Positions 24,489 through 36,152 of a DNA stretch of 64,000 nucleotides are shown here, piece by piece. Below the pieces are notes generated by a model that saw only the letters and a program-made list of their open reading frames with translations, was not told where the DNA came from and ran no database searches. Both the position numbers and the translations under genes were made by a program. Within the stretch, counting starts at the first letter, position 1. Every line of letters starts with the position of its first letter. Source of the stretch: Stromatinia cepivora (Eukaryota; Ascomycota; Leotiomycetes; Helotiales; Sclerotiniaceae); assembly GCA_014898415.1 (NCBI GenBank), contig RCTD01000013.1, positions 868,001-932,000 on the forward strand. The letters run 5' to 3'.

Positions 24489-24638
24489 TGTGACGAACCC
24501 AACGAGCGTTTAGAGATCAACCTTAGAATTAAAAGCTACAGAGCTAAAGAGAGTGTGCTACAAAGCTATATATATGATCGGCTCGGAGCTTAGTACTGTA
24601 CTAGCCCGATCGTACGCGATCACGTATATCTCATGATA
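24489..24638 (-). repeat. Outer element LTR (3' LTR in element orientation)
   Basis: This 150-bp copy matches 33066-33215 with no length change. About 13 differences were counted by eye and all are C/T or G/A. It is bounded by the AATAG duplication on the left and by the polypurine tract on the right. Confidence 0.88.
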
Positions 24639-25231
24639 CTACCCCCCCCCTTCTGAAGAGTTCGCCTCGAATTCATTTTAAACGAATAATTTAAATACAA
24701 AATAATCACTAATCTTTTTTTGATAAAAATTCTTGATGTATAAATTGCATTATAGCCAACGAATACATATCCACCGTACTATATACCTCCTCCAAATGAT
24801 CTTCAAAATATCGGCCATTGATCATTTCTCCTAGATCCTCATCATCATCGTTTTTAGGCTTAGTAATCAATATAATAGCCGGAACAGGCTTTTATCGATC
24901 TCGGACTCCTTGATGTAGGTTTAGCGGATAGATTCGTATTCAATAAAAGTTATTTCTATATTGTATATATTTATTTTATTTATGCAAAAGAGTTCTTTCA
25001 AAAGAAGAAAACTCGGGCGTTTGTATGCAGGGTAGAATCAAAGTACGATCGGGCTTGTCCGATTGGATATCAAAAGGGCTAAAGGCACCAATGACATTAA
25101 GATTGCTAATATCCATTGAATCATAGTTCCAAGAGTAGGATGGATTCTGCAATATATATAAGACTCTAGATTCACTAAAGTGGGATGATACAGAGAATCC
25201 ATTCGTTGTACAAACAGCTAATTGTTATATG

Positions 25232-25236
25232 ATCTG
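25232..25236. repeat. Target-site duplication ATCTG (left copy, inner element)
   Basis: ATCTG precedes the inner left LTR and is repeated exactly at 32282-32286 after the inner right LTR. It marks the insertion point within the outer element. Confidence 0.85.
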
Positions 25237-25518
25237 TGTGACGCACAAGAGCCGTAGTAGAGCTGAATAAACAGGGTCAATTATGTTCTTTAGAATCTAC
25301 AATTGAAGAACTATGGCTCGTAAGGAGTGATTAGATATATATATACAAATATTCATTTGTAAGCTATGGGGTTATGCATATATATTATTAGGGTCATTAT
25401 TTTATTATATTAAATCGCATGAATTGTAATGTATGTGTACGGACGATCAACTCATCAATAAATGTGGGAAATAAAAAGTATCATATAGTTAGTCTTCTAT
25501 GGTTCACGATTCATGACA
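25237..25518 (-). repeat. Inner element LTR (3' LTR in element orientation)
   Basis: This 282-bp repeat equals 32000-32281 in length, and the differences seen are transitions. The terminus TGTGACGCACAAGAGCC here corresponds to TATAATATACAAAAACC in the other copy, a run of pure G-to-A and C-to-T changes. Confidence 0.88.
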
Positions 25519-25535
25519 TTACCCCCTCCTTCGGA
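25519..25535 (-). other. Polypurine tract of the inner element
   Basis: On the minus strand GAAGGAGGGGGTAATG lies immediately before the 3' LTR. This is the position of the plus-strand priming site. The outer element has a near-identical tract and upstream GGCGAACT..TTC at 24639-24672. Confidence 0.7.
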
Positions 25536-27494
25536 AAAGTTCGCCTTCGAGTGTTTCATTCCTTTGTTCCATTGCTATTTGATCGGAAACCAGGTTTTGT
25601 GAAGGTTTATGAGCTTTAAATCAATTAGATTGGTCATTTTGGTTGATTTGGTCAATTTACTGGAAATTGACCAAATTGACCAAATTAATCGACCAAATTG
25701 ATCAAAATGATGAATGAATTGACCAAATCGACTAAATCGTTCATTAATTGGTTAAATTAATATTGATTCGTATTCTCCTTGATTTGGGGAACCTTTGAAA
25801 GGAAAAAGTTTCAATAAAAAAGGGAAAAAAGTTAAATTATAGTATAATAATGATGGATGATTAATATGATCAATTCCGAAATCGACCAGGTTAATCGATC
25901 AAATTGATTAAATCAACCAAATTGAACGAAATCGACAGGGGTGACGTTATATTTCGTTTTTACCATATTCAAGCTTCCTTTTGCATGATTTTTGAAATGA
26001 TCATAGGCATGAGTTTTTGAAATATATTGCCTTTGTATTGTTTTGGTGGTGGCAGCTCGTCTATTGTATAAAGCTCGGACCATATGCGTATACGATCAAA
26101 TTCCTTCGAATTTATATGAGTTTTTGATTTTTTCATAATTATATATATATACATTATTATAAAATCATAACATCTAATTTGCTGTATTGAAGAACACTTT
26201 TCTTTCCCTTAATTTTATAGATGAATTGTTATTCATATAATTATAATTATCCTTTCTGCTTTTATAGAGCTTTATTCAATCAATTAATCGATTAAAAGGA
26301 TCAAACAATATTGGATTGGCCAAGTGAAAATCGTATAAAAGATATAATGATATTTTAAAATCGAAAGCAGAATATCAGATAAGATCGGTATTATTATTAA
26401 ACTATAAGATTCTGTATAATAGAGTTTTTCATACTTTCTTTACTGTTAGAATTTTCTCTATTTCTTATTCCGAATTACCAGTTATATTAATAGACGGAGA
26501 TAATTCGAGTATTTAATCAAAAAAAGGATTGTTATATATTTTATATAATCGATCTGGAGGGAAAACAAGATGAATTTTCATTGTAATCAGGAGTTCGAGT
26601 TTAAAAGAGCTCCTAGATCGATCAATAATCTTGAATCTTCTTTGAATTGAGAAGTCCAGTTTCTTGAATGATCTTTGGGTAGAATAATTCTTTATATTGA
26701 ATTATATATAATCTCCGATATCGAAATCGATTTTATGTTGGTGAGTATTCGTGGATTTCGATATCTTGGTTTGGGTATGTAATAGACCTTCTTTCGTTCG
26801 TGCGAGGGCTAATCTATTATGTTTTGTGTATATGCGGGTATCATGTATATTTATATCGTTTGTTGGTTTACCAGTGTCTTTCTTCCATTCCTATGTATGT
26901 TTTGGTGTATGTCTGTATAGGGTTTCGTAGGGTATAAGCCTTTTTAAGGAGTCGTGTAGAAGAGTAAGTTGCGTGTAATCCATTATAGGTAGGAATTCTG
27001 ACCAATCGTTTTGATAGTAGCTAACAAACAGTCTTAACCACTATTGAAAGTATTGATTATAGATTTCAATTTGACTATCGATTTGGGAATAGTAAGCAAT
27101 AAATGGTTTGAAATCGGTTTCTAAGATTTGACTGAATTCCTTTCAGAACTGTAATATAAATTGAGGGCTGTAATCCGATATTATAATGTTAAAGGAACTA
27201 TAATATCGATATATATAGTAAAAATATAATTATACTTGAACTCGAATATCGATTGATTTGTGATAAGGTATAGAAATAGCTTGCTTTATTAATCGATCAA
27301 TAATGATTAAAACATTATTATATCCGTATTTATCCTTATTAAAATTGCAATAATCTATAATGATATATTGCTATATTCGATTAGGAATCGGAAATGGATA
27401 TAATAAATTGGGGGGTACAATTGTGTAGAACGGAATTGCGTTTGTAAATATAACAATTATGTATATATCTGGCTACAGTATTATATATTCTGGG

Positions 27495-27767
27495 TCAATA
27501 GTATTGTTGAAATAATAAAAGGTAGGTTTTACTTATATCAGAATAAGTAGTGAAAACGGAATTATGGGCTTTACGAATTAGGTAAGTTTGAAGGTTGTCG
27601 ACATCAGGCATTATTAGGCGGTCATCATAGAGTAAGAGATCATTTTGGAATGATATATATTTGTGACCTTGAATAGTTTGCATTTTGAGTACTAGCAAGT
27701 TATCTGTAATTTTATTTGCTTCGATGATATGGTTAACTAGATCGAATCGAGGAGCGATTTCATTCAA
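27495..27767 (-). pseudogene. Integrase zinc-binding domain remnant
   Basis: The open stretch LYDDRLIMPDVDNLQTYLIRK..H..K..Y matches the N-terminal H2C2 module of Ty3/gypsy integrases. The second His-Pro-Gly block is degraded. The integrase core to its left (27.4-26.3 kb) is too mutated to define. Confidence 0.65.
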
Positions 27768-27889
27768 ATCGATACTAATAATCGCTGTTTCGTCTGGGTA
27801 ATGCTTTTGTAAGGCTTTTCTTATGATTTCGGTATCAATTTGGTTGTCTTTAATAAACTACTGAAGGCGATTCTTCTTCTTAATATAAT

Positions 27890-28150
27890 TCTAGAGGTCC
27901 AATTCGTCGGTCCAATAAATTAAAGCATCAGCGAAAGAGTTATCTTTTTCAGGGTGATATATAATAATGAAATTATAATCGATTAGAACTTCTGTTCAAC
28001 GAGTTTATCGGGTATTGAGAGTCTTGATAATCATGAAATATTCGAGGGCCTTATAATCAGTATAAACCTTGATTTTATATAGTGAGCCAGCGAGTTTTGC
28101 TTTTTAATAATTGAAAGATCGAATGATTAACAGCATTTCCTTATCATGAA
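27890..28150 (-). pseudogene. RNase H domain remnant
   Basis: Read on the minus strand, VYTDYKALEYFM and, further on, DYNFIIIYHPEKDNSFADAL correspond to the conserved TDHKAL..F and D...DALSR blocks of gypsy RNase H. In-frame TGA and TAA codons lie between them at positions where Trp or Arg/Gln codons are normal, consistent with RIP. Confidence 0.65.
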
Positions 28151-28499
28151 CTTTGTAATTCAGTTCAACAACAACCATGGTTTTGGAGAAATAAGCTATA
28201 GGAAATCAATCTTCGTTATGCTATTATAATAATATATTAATAACTATTCCATTGGATATATTTATTTCGAGTATATAGGGGAATCAATGATTATAATGTT
28301 GCAGAAACGGAGCAGAGATAAGCTTTTTCTTCAAGATATTGAATGCGTTTTGGCATATTTCGTCGAATACGAATTTAACGTTTGCTTTAATAAATTCGTT
28401 GAAAGGTTTCGCTATTATATTATAATCCTTAATGAATCATTAATAAAAATTACAAAAATCGAGGAATGATTGGATCCCTTTCATTATTGTCGAAAAGGT

Positions 28500-29366
28500 T
28501 CAATTCTCAACTACCTTAATCTTTTCAGGATTTATTTTTATTTCTTTAATAGAGATAATAAAGCCTAAATACTTGGTGTATATAATATTGAATTTGTATT
28601 TCTTGAAATCCGTTTGTAGATCAGTAACTTCTAATCGTTTGAGAATTAGTTTAATATAAGTTTGGTATTCTTCTTTGTTCTCGGAATAGATTAGAATATT
28701 GTTGAGGTATACTGTATAGAAGATGTTTAGGTAATCGAATAGAACATCATTTATATAATACTGGTAGGTTGCAGAATCATTCGTTAATCCGAATGGTACG
28801 ATCTTGTATTTGTATAATCCATATCGGGTTCGGAAGGTAGTATACTCTTCTGAAGTAGGATTCATTCTTATGCGATGAAAAGCTTGACGAATATCGAGTT
28901 TGGTAAAGATTTTAGCATTGGAAAACCGAAAAAGCGTTTCGTCGATTAAAGGGAAGGGATACCGATCCTTACGCATCAAGGAATTCAATAATCTAAAGTC
29001 TATATAAAATTTCAAACTACTATTGGGTTTTTTGACGAATAGGATGGGTGCAGTATAAAAGACTTGATTGGATTCAATGAAATCTTTGCTAAGGTTATTC
29101 ATAATATATTCTTTAACAATTTCCAGTTATTCCAGGGATATCTTGTAAAGCAGACTGTAATGTAAAACTTGTTCTTCTTTGTTTTCCAATATGATTTTAT
29201 AATTATAAGATCGGTTAAAAGGCAAGATATTTGATTCATACTTGAAAAAGGCTCGATGATATTGTTGATATTCAGATAATATTTCAGATTCTGAATCGAT
29301 TTCGGCTAATACTCGATCGAATTTCTTTCGAACTTTTGTATTCTTGAATTCGGTCAGGGCAATCAA
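28500..29366 (-). pseudogene. Reverse transcriptase domain, catalytic site mutated
   Basis: Two fragments, 29366-29127 and 29102-28500, cover the gypsy RT from its N-terminal lead (ILPFNRSYNYKIILE) through FVKKPNSSLKFYIDFRLLN and FTKLDIRQAFHRIRM to the active-site block. The usual Tyr-x-Asp-Asp is YLNN here: both catalytic Asp codons have become Asn codons by G-to-A changes. A stop separates the two fragments. Identification as Ty3/gypsy is strong, and the enzyme would be dead. Confidence 0.9.
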
Positions 29367-29977
29367 TATTCTCTCTTCTGTATATCATTCATTCTATTAA
29401 AAATCTATCACATCATCAAGTTCTTTCAAAGTAATAATAAAGAATTCAATTTGTTTATTTCTTTTATATTTTAATTGGAACTTATCGGGTTTGAGTATAT
29501 ATAGATCGAGGATTTCGAGCGATATACGGGGGAGGTATTTGTAGATCTGCAATAGTAATATGATTGATTGAGAAGGAGATAGGTTGAACTTGAAAAGAAT
29601 CGGGATCTCTTTCTTTTCAACAAAAATCTATATTGCATTCATATTTGAAGGTTCTTATTGTACATTACTAACTACAATTGATTTGTTCAGTTGTAAATCT
29701 CTTTGATTCCAATATTCTTCGAATTAGTTATTTTATCGATCAATATCTTATTGGGTTAATCGATCGATCTTCTGTTTGCAAAAGGATAATTAAATAACAA
29801 GAAGATTATTCGAATAGAAGATGATATAGAGTCTCTTTTTAGGCTATTCAAAACGTTTATTGAAGCAATCGAACTTCGTTCGAATTTCTGATAATCAAAG
29901 TTTACCTAAAATAATATTATAATTCCTTAATTCAATAATAAGGAAAGGGACAAAAGATTGTTCACAACCATCGACCG

Positions 29978-30215
29978 TTAAATTAAGGAATGTGAAATAG
30001 GTAATGATATAACCTTACACATCATTATACCCTTTAACTTCAATTGAAGCTTCAAACAATATAATTCTGAATTTGAACATAGGAAATAAACAAATAAGGA
30101 ATATAATATTAATAAAAGCGAATCTATTTGCTCCAAAATCAATAAATGCTTTTGATCGATAAATATAATCATTTTTCGAAAGATTATAAGAAAAGATAAA
30201 TACTTCTTCTCCCAT
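29978..30215 (-). pseudogene. Retrotransposon aspartic protease remnant
   Basis: The stretch KAFIDFGANRFAFIN resembles the Asp-Ser/Thr-Gly active site of Ty3-type proteases followed by F(I/A)N. Ser is replaced by Phe, which needs only a C-to-T change. Its place just upstream of RT fits. The fragment is short, so confidence is moderate. Confidence 0.55.
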
Positions 30216-31999
30216 AAACTTAATTAGATCAAGAAATCTTATATTCTGTATAGCGTTTAAAATGAAAACAAAGTTTAAACATTTGGTTTTAAACGCTTTT
30301 CTTCTTCTAAACAGGCATTCTATATAACTTCAGCTATAACTTCTGAACTAAAGTCTTCTTCGGCATTCCGATATTCTTTGAATTCTTCTGCTTTTTTTTG
30401 TACCATCTCGATTTCATTAAAATTATCGATATAAAATATCGATATACATACTATTCCAGGAAAAGGAGAAAACGACAAACATTTGAAGTTCGAATAATTA
30501 TTGGGTACAATAGAGTCGGTATATCCAGGAGGGATATTCCGGGGTAGAAATGGTTTCGGGAACATAAAGGTTCTAAAATTGGAGTTGTTAGAGTTCCAAA
30601 AGGGTTGCAAAGGGTTCGTAGTAACCATTGATTTGCAAATAACTACAAAGGCTTCTCAACCAATACAGTATCGGTTTCGTTCTTATAATGAAACTTCGTT
30701 TTGATCTATTCTAGTAAATATATTTGTAAGTTCTTTTGTAGTTTTATAATCCTTAATAAATATTACTACTATTTGCAAAAGAAAATCAGAAATCTTCTAT
30801 TCGAGATCCCTGAATAGAACCTTATTATCGATAATCTTTGTTTGAATAACAAATAATCTAAACTTCCTATACTATTCTAGAAAGTTGCCATATCGAATTA
30901 TATTAGATATAATCTATATCTTGTATTGAAAACGAGCATCATCGATTTCGACCGAATTCCAATAGATTGCTGCAAATTGTTCGACCAATTCGAATATTAT
31001 AAATCAGGGCATTTGTATGTAAAGAGTATAATAATATACTTATACTTCCGATTCGATTTGATCGATTACATATACATAATATTACATTTCATTTTTAAAT
31101 GATATAATATACAACTCGAATTATTCTATAATCAATAATTACTACAAACTAATTTTAAATTTAATACCATTATTAAATTTAGTAATAAGATTTATAGGTT
31201 TTGATATATATATATCTTATTGCGAATTGTAATTAATACAGGAATACAATCTTGATCGATTAGATCGGCTTTTTAAATAAAGGGACCCCTGATTATTAGA
31301 TAGATTGTCACTTTCTGAAAGAAAAGGAGAATCCTTGGAGAGCCCCTGATGATCAAATCATCTAATCGAAGTTTTCTTCCTTTGACTTCGGGATCTTCGG
31401 GTTTGTTTGAATAAAGGTCCTTGAATTTCGATTGAAGGAATAAAGGGAATCCTAGGTATTATTATTAACCTGAATGCTTATATAAACATCATTTGGGATT
31501 CAAAAAGAGATTGCATTATTACAAAGCTTATCGTTATTATAGCTTTCAATTGTCGATTCTTTTCTTTCAAATTCATAATCATTATATAAAGATTTTGTAA
31601 TTGTAATAATGATTTGGAAAGAACAATTGAATTACTGGAAATATCGACTTTATATACTGAAATCTTCTCTTTACCAATCTTCTTTTTTCCAATAGTAATA
31701 TTATTCAATCCTGTATTTATATTTTCTTCGAAAGGTTATTGAAATAATTGAGAAAAAGAAAAGGATTCTTTAGAATATACTTTCGAAGGTTTGGAGCGTA
31801 CAAAAGAAGGAATTCGTTATATTATAAAAGTAATAATATACTTTTAAAAATATTTATATTTTCATTGATTAGATCGGAATAGATTTTCTTCCTTTGGATA
31901 TAACATTTGTAAAAGTTTACCTAAAAAGGTATTATTAAAATGAAGTATTATTTGGGAGGCCATCAGATGGCCGGATACTTGTAAATGAGTTGTAAATAA

Positions 32000-32281
32000 T
32001 ATAATATACAAAAACCATAATAAAGCTGAATAAATAGGATCAATTATATTCTTTAGAATCTACAATTGAAGAATTATAGCTTATAAAGAATAACTAGATA
32101 TATATATACAAATACCCATTCGTAAACTGTAGGGTTGTGCGCATGTGTTATTAGGATCACCATTTTATTATACTAAATCATATGAATCGTAATATATGTG
32201 CACGGACAATCAGCTTATCAATGGATGTGGGAGATAAGAGGTATCACGTGGTTAGCCTCCCATGGTTCACGATTCGTGACA
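32000..32281 (-). repeat. Inner element LTR (5' LTR in element orientation)
   Basis: This is the 282-bp partner of 25237-25518, followed on the right by ATCTG. Its left end is the more strongly mutated of the two. Confidence 0.88.
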
Positions 32282-32289
32282 ATCTGAAT

Positions 32290-32910
32290 AAAATCGGGAT
32301 AAAAATAAAGAAAAGAAAGCTATTGAGAAAGACGATTTCTAAGAATAACATTGAGTCTATTATAAAAGATTGAGATTTTATTCGAATCGAACTAATTCTG
32401 ATCTTTAGCTTTGTAAAGAGTCCTTTCGAATTTTGTAATATAGGTATATAAAGAATCGGTTCCTTATTTGAAAATGAATAATTTATTTTCAATTTCTTGG
32501 ACTTTATTTGGATTGTTATAAACATGTATGAATTGATTTAGGATCGTTGTATGATTTAAAAGAACATTTTGATCAAAAGAAGAAAATTAAGATAGTATTA
32601 TAATTTATATATAAGATTCGAGATTGAGATAAATATAATAAAATTGAGCTGTAAAGTTGCCGATCGCAGTGCTATCTACTTATAGTTTCGTTTGAATCGA
32701 AAAAAGTCAGGTATCGAATTTTTAAGAGTTATTATTGAACTTTTCAGGATTAGGGAGAGAGGGTTTCGGATGAGAAGGAGTATGAGCAGTAGGAGTGCGT
32801 TCGAGAATTAGGAAGTGTAGAAACGAGATTTCATCCCGCTGACGAATTATTTCATTACGAAGTTCTATAATCGCGAGGTTTATCGAATCGTAATTTATAG
32901 CTTAGAAATT
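32290..32910 (-). pseudogene. gag-like remnant of the outer element
   Basis: On the minus strand, a run with occasional stops contains PSLPNPEKF, LFSIQTKL, FTAQFYYIYLNLES, QFIHVYNNPNKVQEIENKLF, YITKFERTLYKAK and KISIFYNRLN. The order and spacing match the capsid part of Ty3/gypsy Gag proteins. It begins about 150 bases inside the 5' LTR, as gag should. It is cut by the inner element at 32286. Confidence 0.65.
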
Positions 32911-33065
32911 AAGGGTAAGAAAAAAGATAATATCTTCGAATAATATTAAAAAGATTTATATACAAATAAAAGAATATAAGCGATATACCTAGATAGGAGT
33001 AAGCGGAATGTGTATAAGTATATATAGATATTATTCCATTTCTTATTTGGAAGAGCTTTTAATAA

Positions 33066-33215
33066 TATAACGAACCCAATGAATATTTAGAGATCAACCT
33101 TAGAATTAAAAGCTACAAAGTTAAAGAGAGTGTGCTACAAAGCTATATATATGATCGGCTTGGAGCTTAGTACCGTACTAGCCCGATCGTACGCGATCAC
33201 GTGTATCTCGTGACA
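33066..33215 (-). repeat. Outer element LTR (5' LTR in element orientation)
   Basis: This is the 150-bp partner of 24489-24638, followed by the AATAG target duplication at 33216-33220. Confidence 0.88.
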
Positions 33216-33220
33216 AATAG

Positions 33221-34402
33221 ATTCTATATCATATAATAAATTATCTATAAATACAATAATTGAAAATTTATCATGTAAAATATGTTTTGGTATAGATCTG
33301 ATATACATTATTTAGAAAACGGCCGATTAGATCTTTTAAAAGAGTTCGCTTAAAATATCCAATCAAAAAATAGCGTAAAACTCTGGAAGAAGGTCGATAT
33401 GAAAACTAGATTATTAGTTGTCTACTTTGCGGGCAATAATCTAGAATACTTGTCACGGGTCCATTATCAGTTTCTAGCTAGTATAGATGCCTCAGACATT
33501 CAGTCAAAAAACACTTCTCCTTATCAAAATGCACTCATGACGCAAGAATCAAGATCTCTTTGCCCAAAATCGAAGTATATTTCCGTCCATCAAAATAACT
33601 ACAATTAGTCTGAGGATATGTAAGCAATGCGTTCGTCCCGATAGGACAATCATGAATCTTGGTTTATGCCAAGTAGAATAGTCTTGAACTAACACCACTA
33701 ACGAACGTTAGATGTCGATTTAGTTCAAGCAAGTGCCGAATTAAGTCATGTAGTTTAAGTCCTTTCCTTGGCTATCTTCTCCAGATATGAACAAAAGTAT
33801 CTTCTGCTCCGATTTCCATGTTGATCTCATCTTGATAGTTCTTTCCTTGGTAGAGCCTGGTGCAGCCAAAAAGGATAAAATACATTTCTATATAGATTTA
33901 GAAAAGAGAAGAAAAGTAAAATAAAATAAAATAAAATAAACTAACCAGTAAAAATCAATTACTTTCTACCCATTCCACTTTCTAAGCTAAAGATCTGCAC
34001 AAAATCCCACAAGTATTCGCTTATATTCGCTTCATCTTGTACACTTTGCTCTATCGAATAAAAATTGATAAAAAGTATACCCTTTCAGAACCTAGAGGAT
34101 TCTTCCCCGCGTTGTTTAAGAAAGCGTTTTATACTTTCTGATCGCCCGAGTACATAGTCCTTTCCTCGCTAGATACACATAGGAAAAGCCAGCTGCATAA
34201 ATCTCCTTCACTTGAAAGTTTTGCACACTTTCACCCAGCCTTTTCACATTCTTATCGAGCGTCATTATGATCGTTTAAATCAGATTCGACTTTTCGAGCT
34301 TATTATATTATTAGTATTTCATTCCATATCCAAGTGAATCAATTAGCCAGCCAACCTGATCTTCGAACCAACCAGCGAATCCACAAACACCAGGTCTTAA
34401 CT
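33221..34402. other. Intergenic, right border of AT block and permease promoter
   Basis: The first about 180 bases are still AT-rich. Normal composition returns near 33.4 kb. A TAAAA microsatellite lies at about 33917-33940. The frame at 33399-33608 shows no features. The promoter and leader of the permease gene lie at 34000-34402. Confidence 0.5.
33917..33940 (+). repeat. (TAAAA)n microsatellite
   Basis: About five perfect 5-bp units of TAAAA lie upstream of the permease gene. It is a simple repeat with no inferred function. Confidence 0.7.
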
Positions 34403-36152
34403 ATGTCTCAATCACTCAGAGTCTCGCAGCTTGAGCAAGCCAATATCTCACAAATATCTTTCGTCACTGCACAAGAGAATCCAACACCTGACAATACCTC
34501 CACTCCCAAAGCCTCAATTCTCAATTCCGTTTCTGCGCGGGGAATACCCGACTGCGCTGGAGATACAACTACTAGACATTCAGTGCGATCTTTTCCCGCC
34601 GCACGCCAAACCTCTTATTTCTCGGAAGATTTCACAGAAGAATCGGCACTTCAACCTTCTATTCGCAATTCCACGTCTTCGGGTCAGACGGCTACGAATG
34701 TCCCTAATAACAATAATAACACTCACAGAAATGGCACTGAAGACACCGAACCCCAATCCGAAAAGAGGGAAGAATCAACCTACACAGATACAACCACATC
34801 CACATTCGCATCCTCTGATTCTTCAAAAATCCATTTCCGCTCCATGACCTGGCTCCAATGCTCCGCCTTAATGATCGCCGAAACCATCTCCCTCGGCATC
34901 CTCGCGCTGCCCTCCGTCCTCGCAACCATCGGACTAATCCCAGGCCTCCTCCTCATCCTCAGCATGGGAATCCTAGCCTGGTATTCCGGGTACGTGATGC
35001 ATCAATTTCGGTGCGCGTACCCCTCGATCCACAGCTGGGCCGATTGCTGCGAGATACTCTTGACGCCGCTTGGATGGGGGAGGATCGGTCATGAGATTGC
35101 GGGGGCGGCGCAAATATTGTTTTTGTTGTTTTTAATGGGCAGTCATATTTTGACGTGGATTATTTGTTTGCATACGCTGACTGGGGGGAGCGTTTGTAAT
35201 ATTGTGTGGGGAGTGGTGGGGATGGGGATTTTTTGGATATTGGATTTGCCGAGGACGTGTAGGGGGATGAGTTGGATGAGTGTTGTTTGTGAGTATTCCT
35301 GAGTGATTTATTTTAGTATTATGAAATCGATCTCGGGGTAAAGAAAACGAACTAACAACCCCAGCATTCGCAAGCATCGGCACCGCAGTCCTCATAACCA
35401 TGATAAGCGTAGGAATCCGCTCTCTCCCCTCAAACCCCTACACCCTCTGGCCGCGCGCCCACCTCTCCCTCCGCGAAGCCTTCCTAAGCATAACCAACAT
35501 CGTGTTCGCCTACGCGGGGCACGTGGCCTTCTTCACCTTCATGTCGGAATTACGCGAACCCGACGACTTTCCCAAATCGCTCGCGACGCTGCAAATCGTC
35601 GAAATCAGTCTCTATTTGGTTTCGGCGATTGTTATATACGTCTATGCCGGATCGACCGTTACATCTCCTGCTCTTGGGTCTGCGGGCCCTGTGGTGTCGA
35701 AAATTGCGTTTGGGGTTGCGATTCCCACGATTGTGATTGCGGGGGTTATTTTTGGTCATGTGGCGTCGAAATATGTTTTTAATAAGATATTTGCGGGCAG
35801 TCCTCACATCAATACGCGCACGAAGATAAGTACGATGTCTTGGATGGGGATTACGCTGCTTCTTTGGATTGTGGCTTGGGTTATTGCGGAGAGTATTCCG
35901 GTTTTTAATGAGTTGTTGGGATTGGTTAGTAGTTTGTTTGCGAGCTGGTTTACGTATGGGCTTGCGGGGATTATGTGGTTGTTTGTTCATAAGGGGAGGT
36001 GGAATGAGGGGTGGTGGAGGGGACTTTTTTTGTGCAATGTGGGGTTGGTGGGGGTCGGGGCGGTTATTTGTGGGATGGGACTTTGGGCTAGTGGGGTGGG
36101 GATTGGGGAGGGGGCGAGGGAGGGGAGGAGTTGGAGTTGTGGGAGAGAGTAG
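34403..36152 (+). CDS. Amino-acid permease (AAAP / Aa_trans family)
   Basis: Two exons (34403-35288, 35365-36152) encode 557 residues. A hydrophilic, Ser/Thr/Asn-rich N-terminal tail (about 1-145) precedes about 11 hydrophobic helices. The first, SALMIAETISLGILALPSVL, is the hallmark of the AAAP/Aa_trans family. ITNIVFAYAGHVAFFTFMSEL is the conserved central block. The nearest characterised fungal type is the neutral amino-acid permease Mtr or the vacuolar Avt group; which membrane is used is not clear. The start is the first ATG of the frame; upstream in-frame codons lack ATG. The last 15 residues are Gly/Arg-rich after the final helix. Codon third positions shift from C-rich to G-rich between exon 1 and the 3' part. 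Confidence 0.9.

Larger units (their letters stand above)
25237..32281 (-). mobile_element. Inner Ty3/gypsy LTR retrotransposon, inactivated
   Basis: The element is 7,045 bp with 282-bp LTRs at 25237-25518 and 32000-32281. The minus-strand order is 5' LTR (right), unrecognisable gag, aspartic protease (about 30215-29980), RT (29366-28500), RNase H (about 28150-27890), integrase zinc domain (27767-27495), degenerate integrase core, polypurine tract, 3' LTR (left). Protease before RT before RNase H before integrase is the Ty3/gypsy order. All frames contain stops and motif changes, so it cannot be active. Both LTRs begin TGTCACGA on the minus strand, like the outer element. Confidence 0.9.
24489..33215 (-). 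mobile_element. Outer LTR retrotransposon (Ty3/gypsy-like, gag only, RIP-mutated)
   Basis: Two 150-bp LTRs (24489-24638 and 33066-33215) in direct orientation are flanked by AATAG. On the minus strand the LTR reads TGTCACGAGATACACG..GTTCGTCACA. A polypurine tract (AGAAGGGGGGGGGTAGTA) abuts the left LTR, which fixes the minus orientation. The element is interrupted by the inner element; without it and one ATCTG copy it would be about 1,677 bp. Internal sequence at about 32290-32910 read on minus shows a degenerate Ty3-type gag (LFSIQTKL, YLNLES, YNNPNKVQE, ITKFERTLYKAK). At 24690-24900 a short acidic C-terminal-like tail remains. No protease, RT or integrase is seen, so it looks non-autonomous. 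Confidence 0.85.
23931..33400. other. AT-rich, RIP-like block holding nested retrotransposons
   Basis: About 9.5 kb is strikingly AT-rich compared with both flanks, and its borders are abrupt near 23.93 and 33.4 kb. It contains the two nested LTR elements listed separately, plus about 550 bases of AT-rich sequence left of the outer element. No intact gene exists here; the short reading frames are fragments or shadows of the elements. Confidence 0.9.

Noticed and set aside
28287..28469. 60-residue plus-strand frame in the AT-rich block
   Set aside because: It is antisense to the degenerate pol region between RT and RNase H, with no independent support.
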